NCBI RefSeq assembly: GCF_947498005.1
Contig: NZ_CANMIW010000001.1
Coordinates: forward strand, 496,001-560,000
DNA from: an uncultured Winogradskyella sp.
GTDB lineage: Bacteria > Bacteroidota > Bacteroidia > Flavobacteriales > Flavobacteriaceae
DNA: 64,000 nucleotides
Reading direction: 5' to 3'
The notes beneath the pieces are model-generated. The model did not search any database, had not been told where the DNA came from, and worked only from the letters and a program-made list of their open reading frames with translations. This document shows positions 45,137-54,033 of this stretch, piece after piece. How positions within the stretch are numbered: the stretch's first letter is position 1; the number at the start of each line of letters is the position of its first letter. Position numbers and translations under genes: made by a program.

Positions 45137-46507
45137 TTAAAAGCCAATAATTAATCCAGATAAGACAAAGAATAAATAAATACCCAAAATATCATTACTT
45201 GTAGTGATAAAAGGACCTGTTGCAATTGCTGGATCTATACCTCTTTTATCTAAGATAATTGGTACAAATGTGCCAACTAAGGCGGCAACAACAATAACAG
45301 ACATCATTGATACTGCAATAGCCAAACTTTCTGTTGGATTTTGGTTAATTAAAAAACCGAATAAAATTACTAATAACGCTAGAGCAAAACCATTAATAAG
45401 GCTTAGCCCAATTTCTTTTAAAAGTCTACTGCCTATGCTTCCTTTTACATTATCATTGGCAATACCTTGCACAATAATGGCGCTAGATTGTACACCAACA
45501 TTACCAGCCATTGCAGCTATTAATGGTGTGTAAAAAAATAAAGAGGGAACGGTTTCCATAACCTCCTCAAAGCCTTTCATAATAAAAACACTTCCTAGTC
45601 CACCAAAAAGGCCTAAAACTAGCCAAGGTAAACGTGCTTTTGTGAGTTCCCAAACACTATCATCTGCTTCTACATCTTGTGTAATACCAGCTGCTAATTG
45701 GTAATCTTTATCTGCTTCTTCTTTTAAAACATCTACAATATCATCAATGGTAATTCTACCTAATAAAATTTGGTTGTCATCTACTACTGGTATTGCTTCC
45801 AAATCGTATTTAGACATTACTTTTGCAACATCTTCTACATCATCGTTAACATTTACCCAGTCTACGTTGTCCTTGGCAATGTCTGCAATTTTTATGTCGC
45901 TTTTAGAAATGATTAAATCTTTTAGAGATAGTCTTCCAATTAGTTTGTCTTGTTTGTCTACCACGTATACAGAATGTACTCTTGTGACGTCTTTAGCTTG
46001 TCCTCTAATTCTACGCAAACATCCAGCAACCGTCCAAGTTTCATAGACTTTAACCAATTCTTTTGCCATTAGTCCACCAGCTGTATCTTCATCATAAGCT
46101 AAAAGTTCTTGAATTTCCTCTCTGTGTTCATCATCTTCAATTTGAGAGATAACTTCTGCTTGACGTTCTTCAGGAAGCTCGGCAATCATATCTGCCGCAT
46201 CATCAGTATCTAATTCTTCAACCTCTTCTGCAATCTCTTTGGTAGAAAGTTTTTCTAGAATTTTTTCTCTAATGTCCTCATCAAGCTCCATTAAGATATC
46301 AGAAGTGGTTTCAGAATCGAGAAGTTTTATGACATAGACAGCATCATCAAGGTTTAAATCATCCAGAATTTCGGCAATATCTGCATAGTGATACTCATTT
46401 AAAAGGGTTTTTAATTCGTTATCGTTTTCGTCTTCGATAAGAACTTCTACCTTTTCAATAAGGGCATCAGTAAGCTGAAATTGTATGTTTTCTTGGATGT
46501 CTTCCAC
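45137..46507 (-). CDS. mgtE: Magnesium transporter MgtE
   Basis: This 456-residue channel has the N-terminal acidic helical domain (1-130), two CBS domains (about 135-255) and five membrane helices (about 285-455). Motifs in the membrane part include the TGPFITTSNDILGIY Mg2+ pore. The N-domain and CBS pair gate by Mg2+ binding. The gene lies 14 bp downstream of rsmA, so the two are probably one transcript. Confidence 0.93.
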   Translation of the reverse strand: MEDIQENIQFQLTDALIEKVEVLIEDENDNELKTLLNEYHYADIAEILDDLNLDDAVYVIKLLDSETTSDILMELDEDIREKILEKLSTKEIAEEVEELDTDDAADMIAELPEERQAEVISQIEDDEHREEIQELLAYDEDTAGGLMAKELVKVYETWTVAGCLRRIRGQAKDVTRVHSVYVVDKQDKLIGRLSLKDLIISKSDIKIADIAKDNVDWVNVNDDVEDVAKVMSKYDLEAIPVVDDNQILLGRITIDDIVDVLKEEADKDYQLAAGITQDVEADDSVWELTKARLPWLVLGLFGGLGSVFIMKGFEEVMETVPSLFFYTPLIAAMAGNVGVQSSAIIVQGIANDNVKGSIGSRLLKEIGLSLINGFALALLVILFGFLINQNPTESLAIAVSMMSVIVVAALVGTFVPIILDKRGIDPAIATGPFITTSNDILGIYLFFVLSGLIIGF

Positions 46508-46521
46508 TCTTAGTTTAGAGT

Positions 46522-47298
46522 TTAAATTGAATCATTTTCAATTAGTGTAGTTAGTTCAATAAATTGTGAAACACTTAATTGTTCTGGTCGCTGCCCAAAT
46601 ATAGTATTTGCTTTTAAATTATCCGATAGATTGAATGTTTTTAAACTGTTACGTAATGTTTTTCTACGTTGCTGAAAACCAGTTTTTACAACTCTAAAGA
46701 ATAATTTTTCATCGCAAGGCAATGTAAAATTCTCTTTTCTTTTAAGTAATAACACACCAGAATCTACCTTTGGTGGTGGATTAAAAACCGTAGGAGGAAC
46801 CGTAAATAAATAGTCTGCATCATAAAACGCTTGCGTTAAAACAGATAGAATACCATAAACTTTTGAACCCTCTTTAGAGCAAATACGCATGGCAACTTCT
46901 TTTTGAAACATGCCTGAAAATTCTGGTATTTGATGTCTTAATTCTAAGGTTTTAAACAGAATTTGAGACGATATATTGTATGGAAAATTCCCTATGATAG
47001 CAAAAGGTTTGTCTTTAAAAACGAGGTTTAAATCGTATTTTAAAAAATCTTTTTCTATGATTCTATCCGCAAGATTAAGGTAATTATTTTTTAGGTAATC
47101 TACAGATTCTGTATCTATTTCAATAACGTGCGTTGTGGTATCTTTTTTAAGAAGGTATTTGGTTAAAACACCCATTCCAGGACCAATTTCTAACACATCA
47201 TTGTAGCCTTCTAAAGATAAACTATCTGCAATATCTTTAGCAATAGATTCATCTTCTAAGAAATGTTGTCCGAGATGTTTTTTCGCTTTAACTGTCAT
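46522..47298 (-). CDS. rsmA: 16S rRNA dimethyladenosine transferase
   Basis: This 258-residue methyltransferase dimethylates A1518 and A1519 of 16S rRNA. It has [11 protein letters not shown] near the start, motif [17 protein letters not shown], motif IV NFPYNIS (catalytic) and PPKVDSGVL. Start ATG 47298; length is normal. Loss gives kasugamycin resistance in E. coli. Confidence 0.95.
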   Translation of the reverse strand: MTVKAKKHLGQHFLEDESIAKDIADSLSLEGYNDVLEIGPGMGVLTKYLLKKDTTTHVIEIDTESVDYLKNNYLNLADRIIEKDFLKYDLNLVFKDKPFAIIGNFPYNISSQILFKTLELRHQIPEFSGMFQKEVAMRICSKEGSKVYGILSVLTQAFYDADYLFTVPPTVFNPPPKVDSGVLLLKRKENFTLPCDEKLFFRVVKTGFQQRRKTLRNSLKTFNLSDNLKANTIFGQRPEQLSVSQFIELTTLIENDSI

Positions 47299-47402
47299 GA
47301 TAATTTTATTTATTTAGCAAAGACGCAAATGCGTAAAGCTTATGTTTTGTAAAGATACGTGGATGATTGTGGACTTTAGCAGAGTTGTAAGCTTAATTGA
47401 TA

Positions 47403-47723
47403 CTAATTGTAATTTACAACATATTCATCTACAACTTCCAGTTCTGTTCTAAATGATAATACTTTATCTGCAAAACGTTTTAATCCTTCTTGTTTTAATT
47501 GTTCTGCATGTTCTGCATAATAGCTGTCTAAGGCTTCTCTAGAGTGTGCTCTGTATTGTACAGAATAAGTTTCGGTTTCATTATCCTCTACGAGGACCTT
47601 AGTAAGTTTAGCTTCTTTAAACTTACCTGTTGCTAATACCTGTGGAATATGGTCTTTTATCCATTCTAACCATTCTGCGTGAACGCTTTTATCAATGTTT
47701 AGGGTAACGTTGTATATAATCAT
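47403..47723 (-). CDS. DUF4286 family protein
   Basis: This 106-residue protein has the DUF4286 start MIIYNVTLNIDKSVHAEWLEW and YSVQYRAHSREALDSYY, a ferredoxin-like fold related to dimeric alpha/beta-barrel (ABM) domains. The function is unknown. A TATTTTTG -7 element lies at 47748-47741 on the minus strand, directly below an octamer repeat array that covers the -33 area. Confidence 0.82.
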   Translation of the reverse strand: MIIYNVTLNIDKSVHAEWLEWIKDHIPQVLATGKFKEAKLTKVLVEDNETETYSVQYRAHSREALDSYYAEHAEQLKQEGLKRFADKVLSFRTELEVVDEYVVNYN

Positions 47724-47740
47724 GCTTTAGAATTTTGATG

Positions 47741-47748
47741 CAAAAATA
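47741..47748 (-). promoter_or_regulatory. TATTTTTG -7 element of the DUF4286 gene
   Basis: The reverse complement of CAAAAATA (47741-47748) matches TAnnTTTG. A TTG in the octamer array (47775-47773) lies 24 bases further upstream on this strand, just outside the normal 17-23 spacing. Confidence 0.5.
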
Positions 47749-47766
47749 TGGATTTAGAAGTTATTT

Positions 47767-47829
47767 AAGTTTCAAAGTTTCAAAGTTTCAAAGTTTCAAA
47801 GTTTCAAAGTTTCAAAGTTTCAAAGTTTT
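47767..47829 (+). repeat. Octamer tandem repeat TTTCAAAG, seven copies
   Basis: Seven exact, uninterrupted copies of TTTCAAAG fill 47770-47825, with partial copies on both sides. The array lies between the promoter region of the DUF4286 gene and the end of the archaemetzincin gene. An array of identical 8-mers is prone to slippage. Confidence 0.97.
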
Positions 47830-47919
47830 GATGTTTGAGAGATTCTTGTAATTTTTTGAATTCACGTGAAATAGTAATTATGAAATTACAAAGAACAAAT
47901 AATTAGTACACTTGTTTAT

Positions 47920-48531
47920 TTAATTTATCTCATTATAACAATCTGTACATAAATCAAGGCCAGCTAAATCTACAGTTTTAATGGTTTCTACAGCATCTTG
48001 CATCACACATTTTTTTGCAGAACAGTGGTCAAGACCAAGATTGTGTCCTATTTCATGAATTGAAATTTTACGTACTCGACTATCAAAAATCTTTAAATCC
48101 TTATTTTTTAATCTATAAGTTGAAATTACGCAACTATTGCCAGGCTTATAGCCTAAACCAAAAATTCCCCAATCTGAATATTTAGATTCAGGTTTTTTTA
48201 TATTGCCATCATTATCTCTTTTAGATGTTGATATATCTTTGGTGGTAATGCCAATGATATAATTTATGGAATCTGGTCTATTTTTAGATAAATCTATTAG
48301 CAGTGAATCTGCCCTGTATCTTGGGCTTTTAACATTAACAAAAGCAGTTTTAGGTAGTGATTTGTTATTTAAAATAATTATATCTGCATCATATACTTTT
48401 TTTAGACTTTCTGAAATTGAATTTATAATTGTAGAATCTATTTCACCGTATGGTTGAATTCCAATAAGATTTGGTTTACTTGTGCATGAGCTACAATAAA
48501 GTAATATAAAAAATAGAATTTGCTTTTTCAA
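47920..48531 (-). CDS. Archaemetzincin, predicted lipoprotein
   Basis: This 203-residue metalloprotease has a lipoprotein-type signal (Cys16 after CSS) and a C-terminal catalytic domain. The full archaemetzincin signature HEXXHXXGX3CX4CXMX17CXXC is present: H159, E160, H163, G166, C170, C175, Met-turn M177, C195 and C198, with H169 as the third zinc ligand. It should be an active zinc aminopeptidase-type enzyme, anchored to the envelope if the signal works. It lies 15 bp after the TPR gene. Confidence 0.88.
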   Translation of the reverse strand: MKKQILFFILLYCSSCTSKPNLIGIQPYGEIDSTIINSISESLKKVYDADIIILNNKSLPKTAFVNVKSPRYRADSLLIDLSKNRPDSINYIIGITTKDISTSKRDNDGNIKKPESKYSDWGIFGLGYKPGNSCVISTYRLKNKDLKIFDSRVRKISIHEIGHNLGLDHCSAKKCVMQDAVETIKTVDLAGLDLCTDCYNEIN

Positions 48532-48546
48532 AGCGTTATTTAGATT

Positions 48547-50331
48547 TTAATTGATACTATCGCCACGCAACATTCTAAATTTCTTTCTAGCTTCAATGAA
48601 GTAGATGCTGTCTTGATGTTCAAAGATTATTTTTTCGTAGAGCTCTTTGGCTTCTTCAGGTTTTACTAAATGTGTGTTATAAAGTTCCGCTAAATAAAAT
48701 TTGGCGTCATCAGTTAAAATACCTTCACCATAATTAGTTAGAATGTTTTGGTAATTAGCTTCAGCCTTTAAATATTGTTGCTTTGATTCGTATAGTTTTG
48801 CTTGCTGAAAAAGTGCTTGCCCAATGATATTTTCGGTTTTATGTTCTTCTAAAATTATATCTAAAAGCGAAATAGCATCATCTATTTTATTCTGAAAAGC
48901 ATATAAATCTGCTTTTGCGTATAGTTTTAGTGATGTTTGAAGGCTGTCTTCAAATTTATTGTCCGTAATTAATAGTTTTAAGTCTAAAGCATCATTAGCA
49001 ATAAGTTGTGATGTTGAAGATTTTAAAATCTTTAGTTGTGATTCTGCCCAATCAAAATCGCCTTTGTAATAACTCGTTTTAGCAACTTTAAATCTTGCTT
49101 CTTGTGCAATGGTACTATTCTTCATTTCTGCCTGAATCTGAGAATAAAAAATTAAAGCTTCATTAAACTTTTCTTGAAGCACCAAAATATCGGCAAGTAG
49201 TAATTTTATTTTTGCCTTTCTATAATATCTAATGTCTAATTTAAGACTCTCTTTTAAAAAGTCAGTGGCTGCTTTTGTGTCCTTTTTGTTGAATGCTAAG
49301 AACTTGCCATAAGCTAATTGTAAGGGAATTGTAAATGCTGATTTTCCATAGTTTTCAAATAGTTTTTGATAGGTTTCATCAATTTGAATCAACATTTTTT
49401 TGTCTGCATTTTTAGTGTCAATTTCTAAAATATATTGATGCGCAGTTACTGCTGTTGTTTTATCTTGTGTAGTCTCTAATACATAGTTAAAAATGTCCTT
49501 GGCTGTATCATCGTCATTGTCTTTGCGTGCCATATTAGCAAGGTCAATTATACGATCTAAACTTTCGGGATTACGTTTGTATAATGCTTTTTCTTGTATA
49601 AAGGATTTGCTGTATGCCTTTTCTTGAACATAAAGCCAACTTAGCATTTCATACCAATAAGGCTGTGGTTCTTGTTGTATTTTTTTTAATAAGGCTCTTC
49701 TTAAATAAATGTTGTTCTCATTGTCTCTATTTTCTGAAATGAAATCACTAATAGCGCGCTTTATGTTACTTAAGTAATTGGGTTTGTATTCAACGTACTC
49801 TATATAGTTTTCGAACATTTTTTCAACATTACCAAGATCTCCATAAATACGAGCTAATTGAATATTGTAATTTCTATCTATAGTATTACTTTTTCCTTTT
49901 TCATATAACCTTATGGCTTGGTCTAACAAAGAATAGTCTTCAAATTTTTTGGCAATAGTATAGACGTAATATGGTTTCGTTTCTGCAAAAGCGACGGCTT
50001 CTTCGTAGAGTTCATTAGCACGATCTAAACTGTCTATGAGTTGGTAATTGTATCCTAAAGAAATAACAAGTTCTGGATCTCTTTTCCTGGCAAGTTGCGT
50101 TGTTATAATGTTTTGGGCTTCAATATATTGCTCTAATTGCTGATGTATATCAACTAACTTATCTACATACTTATAACTTTTTGGCTTTTCTTTATATAGA
50201 TTTTGATAAATGATAAGTGCCTTTAAAAATTCTCCTTTTTTATAATAGCTTTCTGCTTGTATTTCACTGTTTTGAGCGAAACCAAAATAAGATGTAAATA
50301 TTAATAATATGGCTATAATTTGTTGGCGCAT
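48547..50331 (-). CDS. TPR-repeat protein
   Basis: This 594-residue protein has a Sec signal (1-19, YFGFAQ) and TPR-like helical repeats through most of its length, such as AESYYKKGEFLKALIIYQNL and ALFQQAKLYESKQQYLKAEANY. It probably scaffolds protein complexes in the periplasm. It shares the operon with the archaemetzincin 15 bp downstream. Specific function unknown. Confidence 0.83.
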   Translation of the reverse strand: MRQQIIAILLIFTSYFGFAQNSEIQAESYYKKGEFLKALIIYQNLYKEKPKSYKYVDKLVDIHQQLEQYIEAQNIITTQLARKRDPELVISLGYNYQLIDSLDRANELYEEAVAFAETKPYYVYTIAKKFEDYSLLDQAIRLYEKGKSNTIDRNYNIQLARIYGDLGNVEKMFENYIEYVEYKPNYLSNIKRAISDFISENRDNENNIYLRRALLKKIQQEPQPYWYEMLSWLYVQEKAYSKSFIQEKALYKRNPESLDRIIDLANMARKDNDDDTAKDIFNYVLETTQDKTTAVTAHQYILEIDTKNADKKMLIQIDETYQKLFENYGKSAFTIPLQLAYGKFLAFNKKDTKAATDFLKESLKLDIRYYRKAKIKLLLADILVLQEKFNEALIFYSQIQAEMKNSTIAQEARFKVAKTSYYKGDFDWAESQLKILKSSTSQLIANDALDLKLLITDNKFEDSLQTSLKLYAKADLYAFQNKIDDAISLLDIILEEHKTENIIGQALFQQAKLYESKQQYLKAEANYQNILTNYGEGILTDDAKFYLAELYNTHLVKPEEAKELYEKIIFEHQDSIYFIEARKKFRMLRGDSIN

Positions 50332-50379
50332 GTTTTTTTAAAGAGCTTTAATACTGAGAATTTAATTGAGTTTTTAATT

Positions 50380-50886
50380 TTATTTAGCAATAATAATTGG
50401 TTTAGGTTGTAATTTATAATGCTGTAGAATGTAGTTTATATCATCCTTAGATAAGCGTCTAAAATTATCAATTTCTTTTTGAATGAATTCATCTTCAGAC
50501 ATCATTGATCGTATAAACACGGCCTTAAACACTTCCTTTTTTTTGTCTAAGGTAAGGTTATTAGAATCTTTTGTTACAAAGCTTTCATAGGCATTAGCCA
50601 TGGCTAACCAAATTGTTATTTCTTCACTTGGGTTTTCATCTCTTTTAAAATTAGCAATCGTTTCCTCTAATGAAACAGGAAAAACTTCATTGAAGGTTTT
50701 GTGGATATGAGAAATATTATTTAGTTGTTCATCGCTCAAGGCGTCATTAACAATAGGTGCTTGAATTAAGTTTTCTAAACCTGTCTCTGCTGTATTAATT
50801 TTTTCTGTGCTAATGTTTTTTGTTGTAGATTCTTTACATGAAAACACTAAAAAAGTCAGTAGTGATGCAATAAAAATTTTTGTCAT
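50380..50886 (-). CDS. Hypothetical lipoprotein
   Basis: The frame opens at 50928, but the better start is ATG 50886, giving 168 residues with a lipoprotein signal (TFLVFSC). The 14 extra residues upstream would precede the signal. The mature protein is helical, with VFPVSLEETIANFKRDENPSEE, and matches no family I know. It lies upstream of the TPR gene (49-bp gap) and is likely co-transcribed. Confidence 0.65.
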   Translation of the reverse strand: MTKIFIASLLTFLVFSCKESTTKNISTEKINTAETGLENLIQAPIVNDALSDEQLNNISHIHKTFNEVFPVSLEETIANFKRDENPSEEITIWLAMANAYESFVTKDSNNLTLDKKKEVFKAVFIRSMMSEDEFIQKEIDNFRRLSKDDINYILQHYKLQPKPIIIAK

Positions 50887-50952
50887 TTGTCTTTGTATGG
50901 TATACTGCACCAAATATAACAAATGCAAAATCGAGATATTATAAAAAAAGTC

Positions 50953-50988
50953 ATAAAAAAAATGCCTAAACTAATCGTTTAGGCATTT
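50953..50988 (-). terminator. Terminator of the serS region
   Basis: A perfect 12-bp stem (AAATGCCTAAAC 50960-50971 with GTTTAGGCATTT 50977-50988) has a 5-base loop. On the minus strand it is followed by a T run. It is about 300 bp beyond the serS stop, so something else may be transcribed in between. Confidence 0.78.
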
Positions 50989-51085
50989 TACCAGCAAAAT
51001 AAATGTGCTATTAACCATTATTTTATAAATATGATTCAGTTATTCCGACGTGGTTTTGCTTTATTATTTTGAAATGAATAAATAG

Positions 51086-51154
51086 TTAAAACAAAACTTT
51101 GGATACCATTGCAATCAATGATACGAGTATAACAATTCGTTTTAAATTTTTCAT
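51086..51154 (-). CDS. Possible 22-residue hydrophobic peptide
   Basis: Between serS and its terminator there is a short ORF, ATG 51154 to TAA 51086, giving MKNLKRIVILVSLIAMVSK plus three residues. It has two Lys/Arg at the start and then a hydrophobic run. An AGAAAGACC-like purine stretch lies 8 bases upstream. This could be a small membrane peptide or chance. The region 50887-51285 otherwise shows no gene. Confidence 0.3.
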   Translation of the reverse strand: MKNLKRIVILVSLIAMVSKVLF

Positions 51155-51285
51155 AAATAGGTCTTTCTAAATTTGGTATTACGAATTTCTGAAAATTAAT
51201 TGAATTAAACCGAAGAAATACTTATAAAATCGACGAAACACACTTTTTTTTAACAAATATGAAATTTTAATAGACTTGCTATGGT

Positions 51286-52557
51286 TTAAGAAATCATGTC
51301 AAAACCTGTGTAAGGAATCAAAGCTTCAGGGATTTTTATACCATCTTCAGTTTGGTAATTTTCTAAAATACCAGCTAATATTCTCGGTAACGCCAATGAA
51401 CTTCCGTTTAGTGTATGGCATAATTCGTTTTTACCATCGCTATTTTTAAAACGTAGTTTTAAGCGATTAGCCTGAAAGGTTTCAAAATTAGAAACAGAAG
51501 ATACTTCTAACCAACGGTCTTGAGCTGTTGAGAAAACTTCAAAATCATAAGTAAGCGCAGATGTAAATCCTAGATCACCACCACATAATTTTAGTATTCT
51601 ATATGGAAGTTTTAAATCTTTCAATATGTCTTTTACATGATTTACCATGCCGTCTAATGCTTTATAAGAATTATCAGGATGCTCTACACGCAATATTTCT
51701 ACTTTATCAAATTGGTGTAATCTGTTTAACCCTCTAACGTGAGCACCATAACTACCAGCTTCTCTTCTAAAACAAGGTGTGTAACCTGTGATGCTAATTG
51801 GTAAATCACTTTCGTTTAATAATGTATCTCTAAAAATATTTGTTGCAGGTACTTCTGCTGTTGGTATTAAATATAGATTATCTAGAGTAACATGATACAT
51901 CTGTCCTTCTTTATCTGGTAATTGACCAGTTCCAAAACCAGACGCTTCATTTACTAAATGGGGCACTTGGTATTCTGTGTAGCCAGCTTCAGTATTTTTG
52001 TCTAAAAAATAGGCTATAAGCGCACGTTGTAATCTTGCACCTTTACCAATATATACAGGGAAACCGGCACCTGTAATTTTGTTACCTAGTTCAAAATCTA
52101 TGATATTATATTTTTTTGCTAATTCCCAATGTGGTAATGCGCCATCGTGTAGAGTAGGAATATCTCCTTCTCTAAAAGTCTCCTCATTATCTTCATCGGT
52201 ATTACCTGCTGGTACAATTGTGTTTGGTACGTTAGGAATTTTATATAATAACTCAGAGAGTGCTTCTACTTTGTCATTGAGTTCTTGCTCAAACCCTTTA
52301 GTAGCTTCTTTTAATTGCGTTGTTTTTTCTTTTAAAAGATTTGCTTTTTGTACTTCTCCAGATTTAAATAAATTACCTATTTCTTTAGAAAGCGCATTAG
52401 ATTCTGCTTTAGAATTATCTAAAGAAGTTTGAAGTGCTTTACGTTCTTCATCAAACGCAATAGCGTTTTTAATCATTTCGGTTGCATCAATATTTCGTTT
52501 TGCTAAACGTGCTATGATGTCTTCTTTATTTTCTCTAATAAAAGCAACTTGTAACAT
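51286..52557 (-). CDS. serS: Seryl-tRNA synthetase
   Basis: This 423-residue class II synthetase charges tRNA-Ser. It has an N-terminal coiled-coil arm (about 28-105) and motif 2 in CFRREAGSYG and motif 3 in GSSLALPRILAGILE. The start MLQVAFIRENKEDIIARL is normal. A TACATTTG -7 element is found at 52615-52608 on the minus strand. It is monocistronic or followed by the short ORF. Confidence 0.95.
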   Translation of the reverse strand: MLQVAFIRENKEDIIARLAKRNIDATEMIKNAIAFDEERKALQTSLDNSKAESNALSKEIGNLFKSGEVQKANLLKEKTTQLKEATKGFEQELNDKVEALSELLYKIPNVPNTIVPAGNTDEDNEETFREGDIPTLHDGALPHWELAKKYNIIDFELGNKITGAGFPVYIGKGARLQRALIAYFLDKNTEAGYTEYQVPHLVNEASGFGTGQLPDKEGQMYHVTLDNLYLIPTAEVPATNIFRDTLLNESDLPISITGYTPCFRREAGSYGAHVRGLNRLHQFDKVEILRVEHPDNSYKALDGMVNHVKDILKDLKLPYRILKLCGGDLGFTSALTYDFEVFSTAQDRWLEVSSVSNFETFQANRLKLRFKNSDGKNELCHTLNGSSLALPRILAGILENYQTEDGIKIPEALIPYTGFDMIS

Positions 52558-52607
52558 ATCTTTTAATTTAGGTTTTTATACCAATAAAGCTCAGTAAGAG
52601 CAAGGAA

Positions 52608-52615
52608 CAAATGTA
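52608..52615 (-). promoter_or_regulatory. TACATTTG -7 element of serS
   Basis: The minus-strand sequence 52615-52608 is TACATTTG, a perfect -7 match, 51 bases upstream of the serS ATG. No TTG box at the usual distance was seen. Confidence 0.45.
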
Positions 52616-52719
52616 AAAATAATTTAAGCAGATAAAAATTATATTATCGCTATTTTGACGTGTGAATTAGGGCTTTATCGAGTTTATGTTTTTTTAATTG
52701 AATTTCGTTAGACATAAAA

Positions 52720-54033
52720 CTAATCTAGTTTTGATGGTAATATCCAATTATGATGTTTAAAATGCGACCATTCCTCGTTCGCTAAATCTACTTTTTGGTC
52801 TATAAGTCTAGTTCTAGATCTGCCATTTACCTTTACGTGAGCGTTTACAAATACTTTTACTGAAATTCCTTTTTTACCAAAATCTTGCTTAAGATGTTGG
52901 GCAAATTGCCACATGATATCTGGTTTTGTTGTGGCTCCTCTTTGCTGTTTTTTGGTTAGGTAATCATCTAATCTAATTTTAATTTTTTTATCTGTATCAG
53001 CATTGATTACAGTATATCTAGTGCTTCCATTTTTTGCTCTCAGCATCATTCGCCATGAGAGTCTATGACCTTCTTCTGTCCATAGAACATTATCTTCAAT
53101 AAAATGATGCCTCATTGGAAGTATTATTTGAATTATAAAATAAACAGTAAATACGGATAGTAAAATGGGTTTGTATTTAGGTACACTAATAGCATTCCCA
53201 TCATAAAATGGTTTTTCTTTTAAGAAAAATTTACGGATAAGTTTAGGGTCAAAAAAGAATAAACTGAACGCTAATGACATATAAGGAAATATGCCAATTT
53301 GAAAAACGATTGAATTAAATAAATGAAAGAAAATAGAAATAAAGAAAGCATATTTCCTGGTAGGCTTAAAAAGTAATAGTGGAATGATGAGGCCATCAAA
53401 TAAAATACCACCATATGCCAAAATATAATGCACTGTGTTTTGTTGCAGTAGTTCGCCAATTATAGGATAATTTGCTTTATTTCTCATTAGGATAGCTATC
53501 ACAGAACTATCTAGCCAATCTGGATATAGTTTTGCTAAAGAAGCATAGGTGTATAGTATAAATAATTGCAGAACAAAAACCCATTTACACCAACTAGGCA
53601 TTGAGATACTTTTTAGAGCAGGATTTAATTTGGCATCAATAGAGGCATAGCGGTTCGCTGGCATAACAATCATAATAAAACTAAGCAAAACTAAAAGGTA
53701 GTAATGATTATTATAAGATGATTTTTGCATGAGATATGTTGCTGTCCACATCACCGCAAAAGTTAGCATACTCAACCTGTATTTATAGCCCAACATTATA
53801 CAAATTCCTAAAAATCCCATAACCATATAATAGATATACATGCCATTACCAGGTAGTGGTTGTAACCATTCAAAACCAATAAATGAGAATGTAAATTGTG
53901 GATCTATTAAGGTTCTTTTTACCCAACCTGTAAAAATGGCGCCAAAAGCTTCTAAGGCACATAATAAACCAAAGATGATTCTAAAAACTATGAGTCCGGA
54001 GTTGTCTATATGCTTAAATAATAATTTATACAT
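52720..54033 (-). CDS. HTTM domain membrane protein
   Basis: This 437-residue protein has about eight membrane helices in the first 290 residues, with NHYYLLVLLSFIMIVMPANR and YASLAKLYPDWL, typical of the HTTM/vitamin K gamma-carboxylase-like membrane domain. The last 110 residues are soluble and beta-rich (RYTVINADTD). HTTM proteins are of unknown function in most bacteria. Its start overlaps the ribF end by 8 bp, giving tight coupling. Confidence 0.8.
   Translation of the reverse strand: MYKLLFKHIDNSGLIVFRIIFGLLCALEAFGAIFTGWVKRTLIDPQFTFSFIGFEWLQPLPGNGMYIYYMVMGFLGICIMLGYKYRLSMLTFAVMWTATYLMQKSSYNNHYYLLVLLSFIMIVMPANRYASIDAKLNPALKSISMPSWCKWVFVLQLFILYTYASLAKLYPDWLDSSVIAILMRNKANYPIIGELLQQNTVHYILAYGGILFDGLIIPLLLFKPTRKYAFFISIFFHLFNSIVFQIGIFPYMSLAFSLFFFDPKLIRKFFLKEKPFYDGNAISVPKYKPILLSVFTVYFIIQIILPMRHHFIEDNVLWTEEGHRLSWRMMLRAKNGSTRYTVINADTDKKIKIRLDDYLTKKQQRGATTKPDIMWQFAQHLKQDFGKKGISVKVFVNAHVKVNGRSRTRLIDQKVDLANEEWSHFKHHNWILPSKLD

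Noticed and set aside
47767..47829. CRISPR-like array
   Set aside because: The 8-base unit repeats without spacers, so it is a simple tandem repeat.
50887..50928. N-terminal extension of the lipoprotein gene to 50928
   Set aside because: The extra 14 residues would precede the lipoprotein signal; the signal begins at the Met of 50886.
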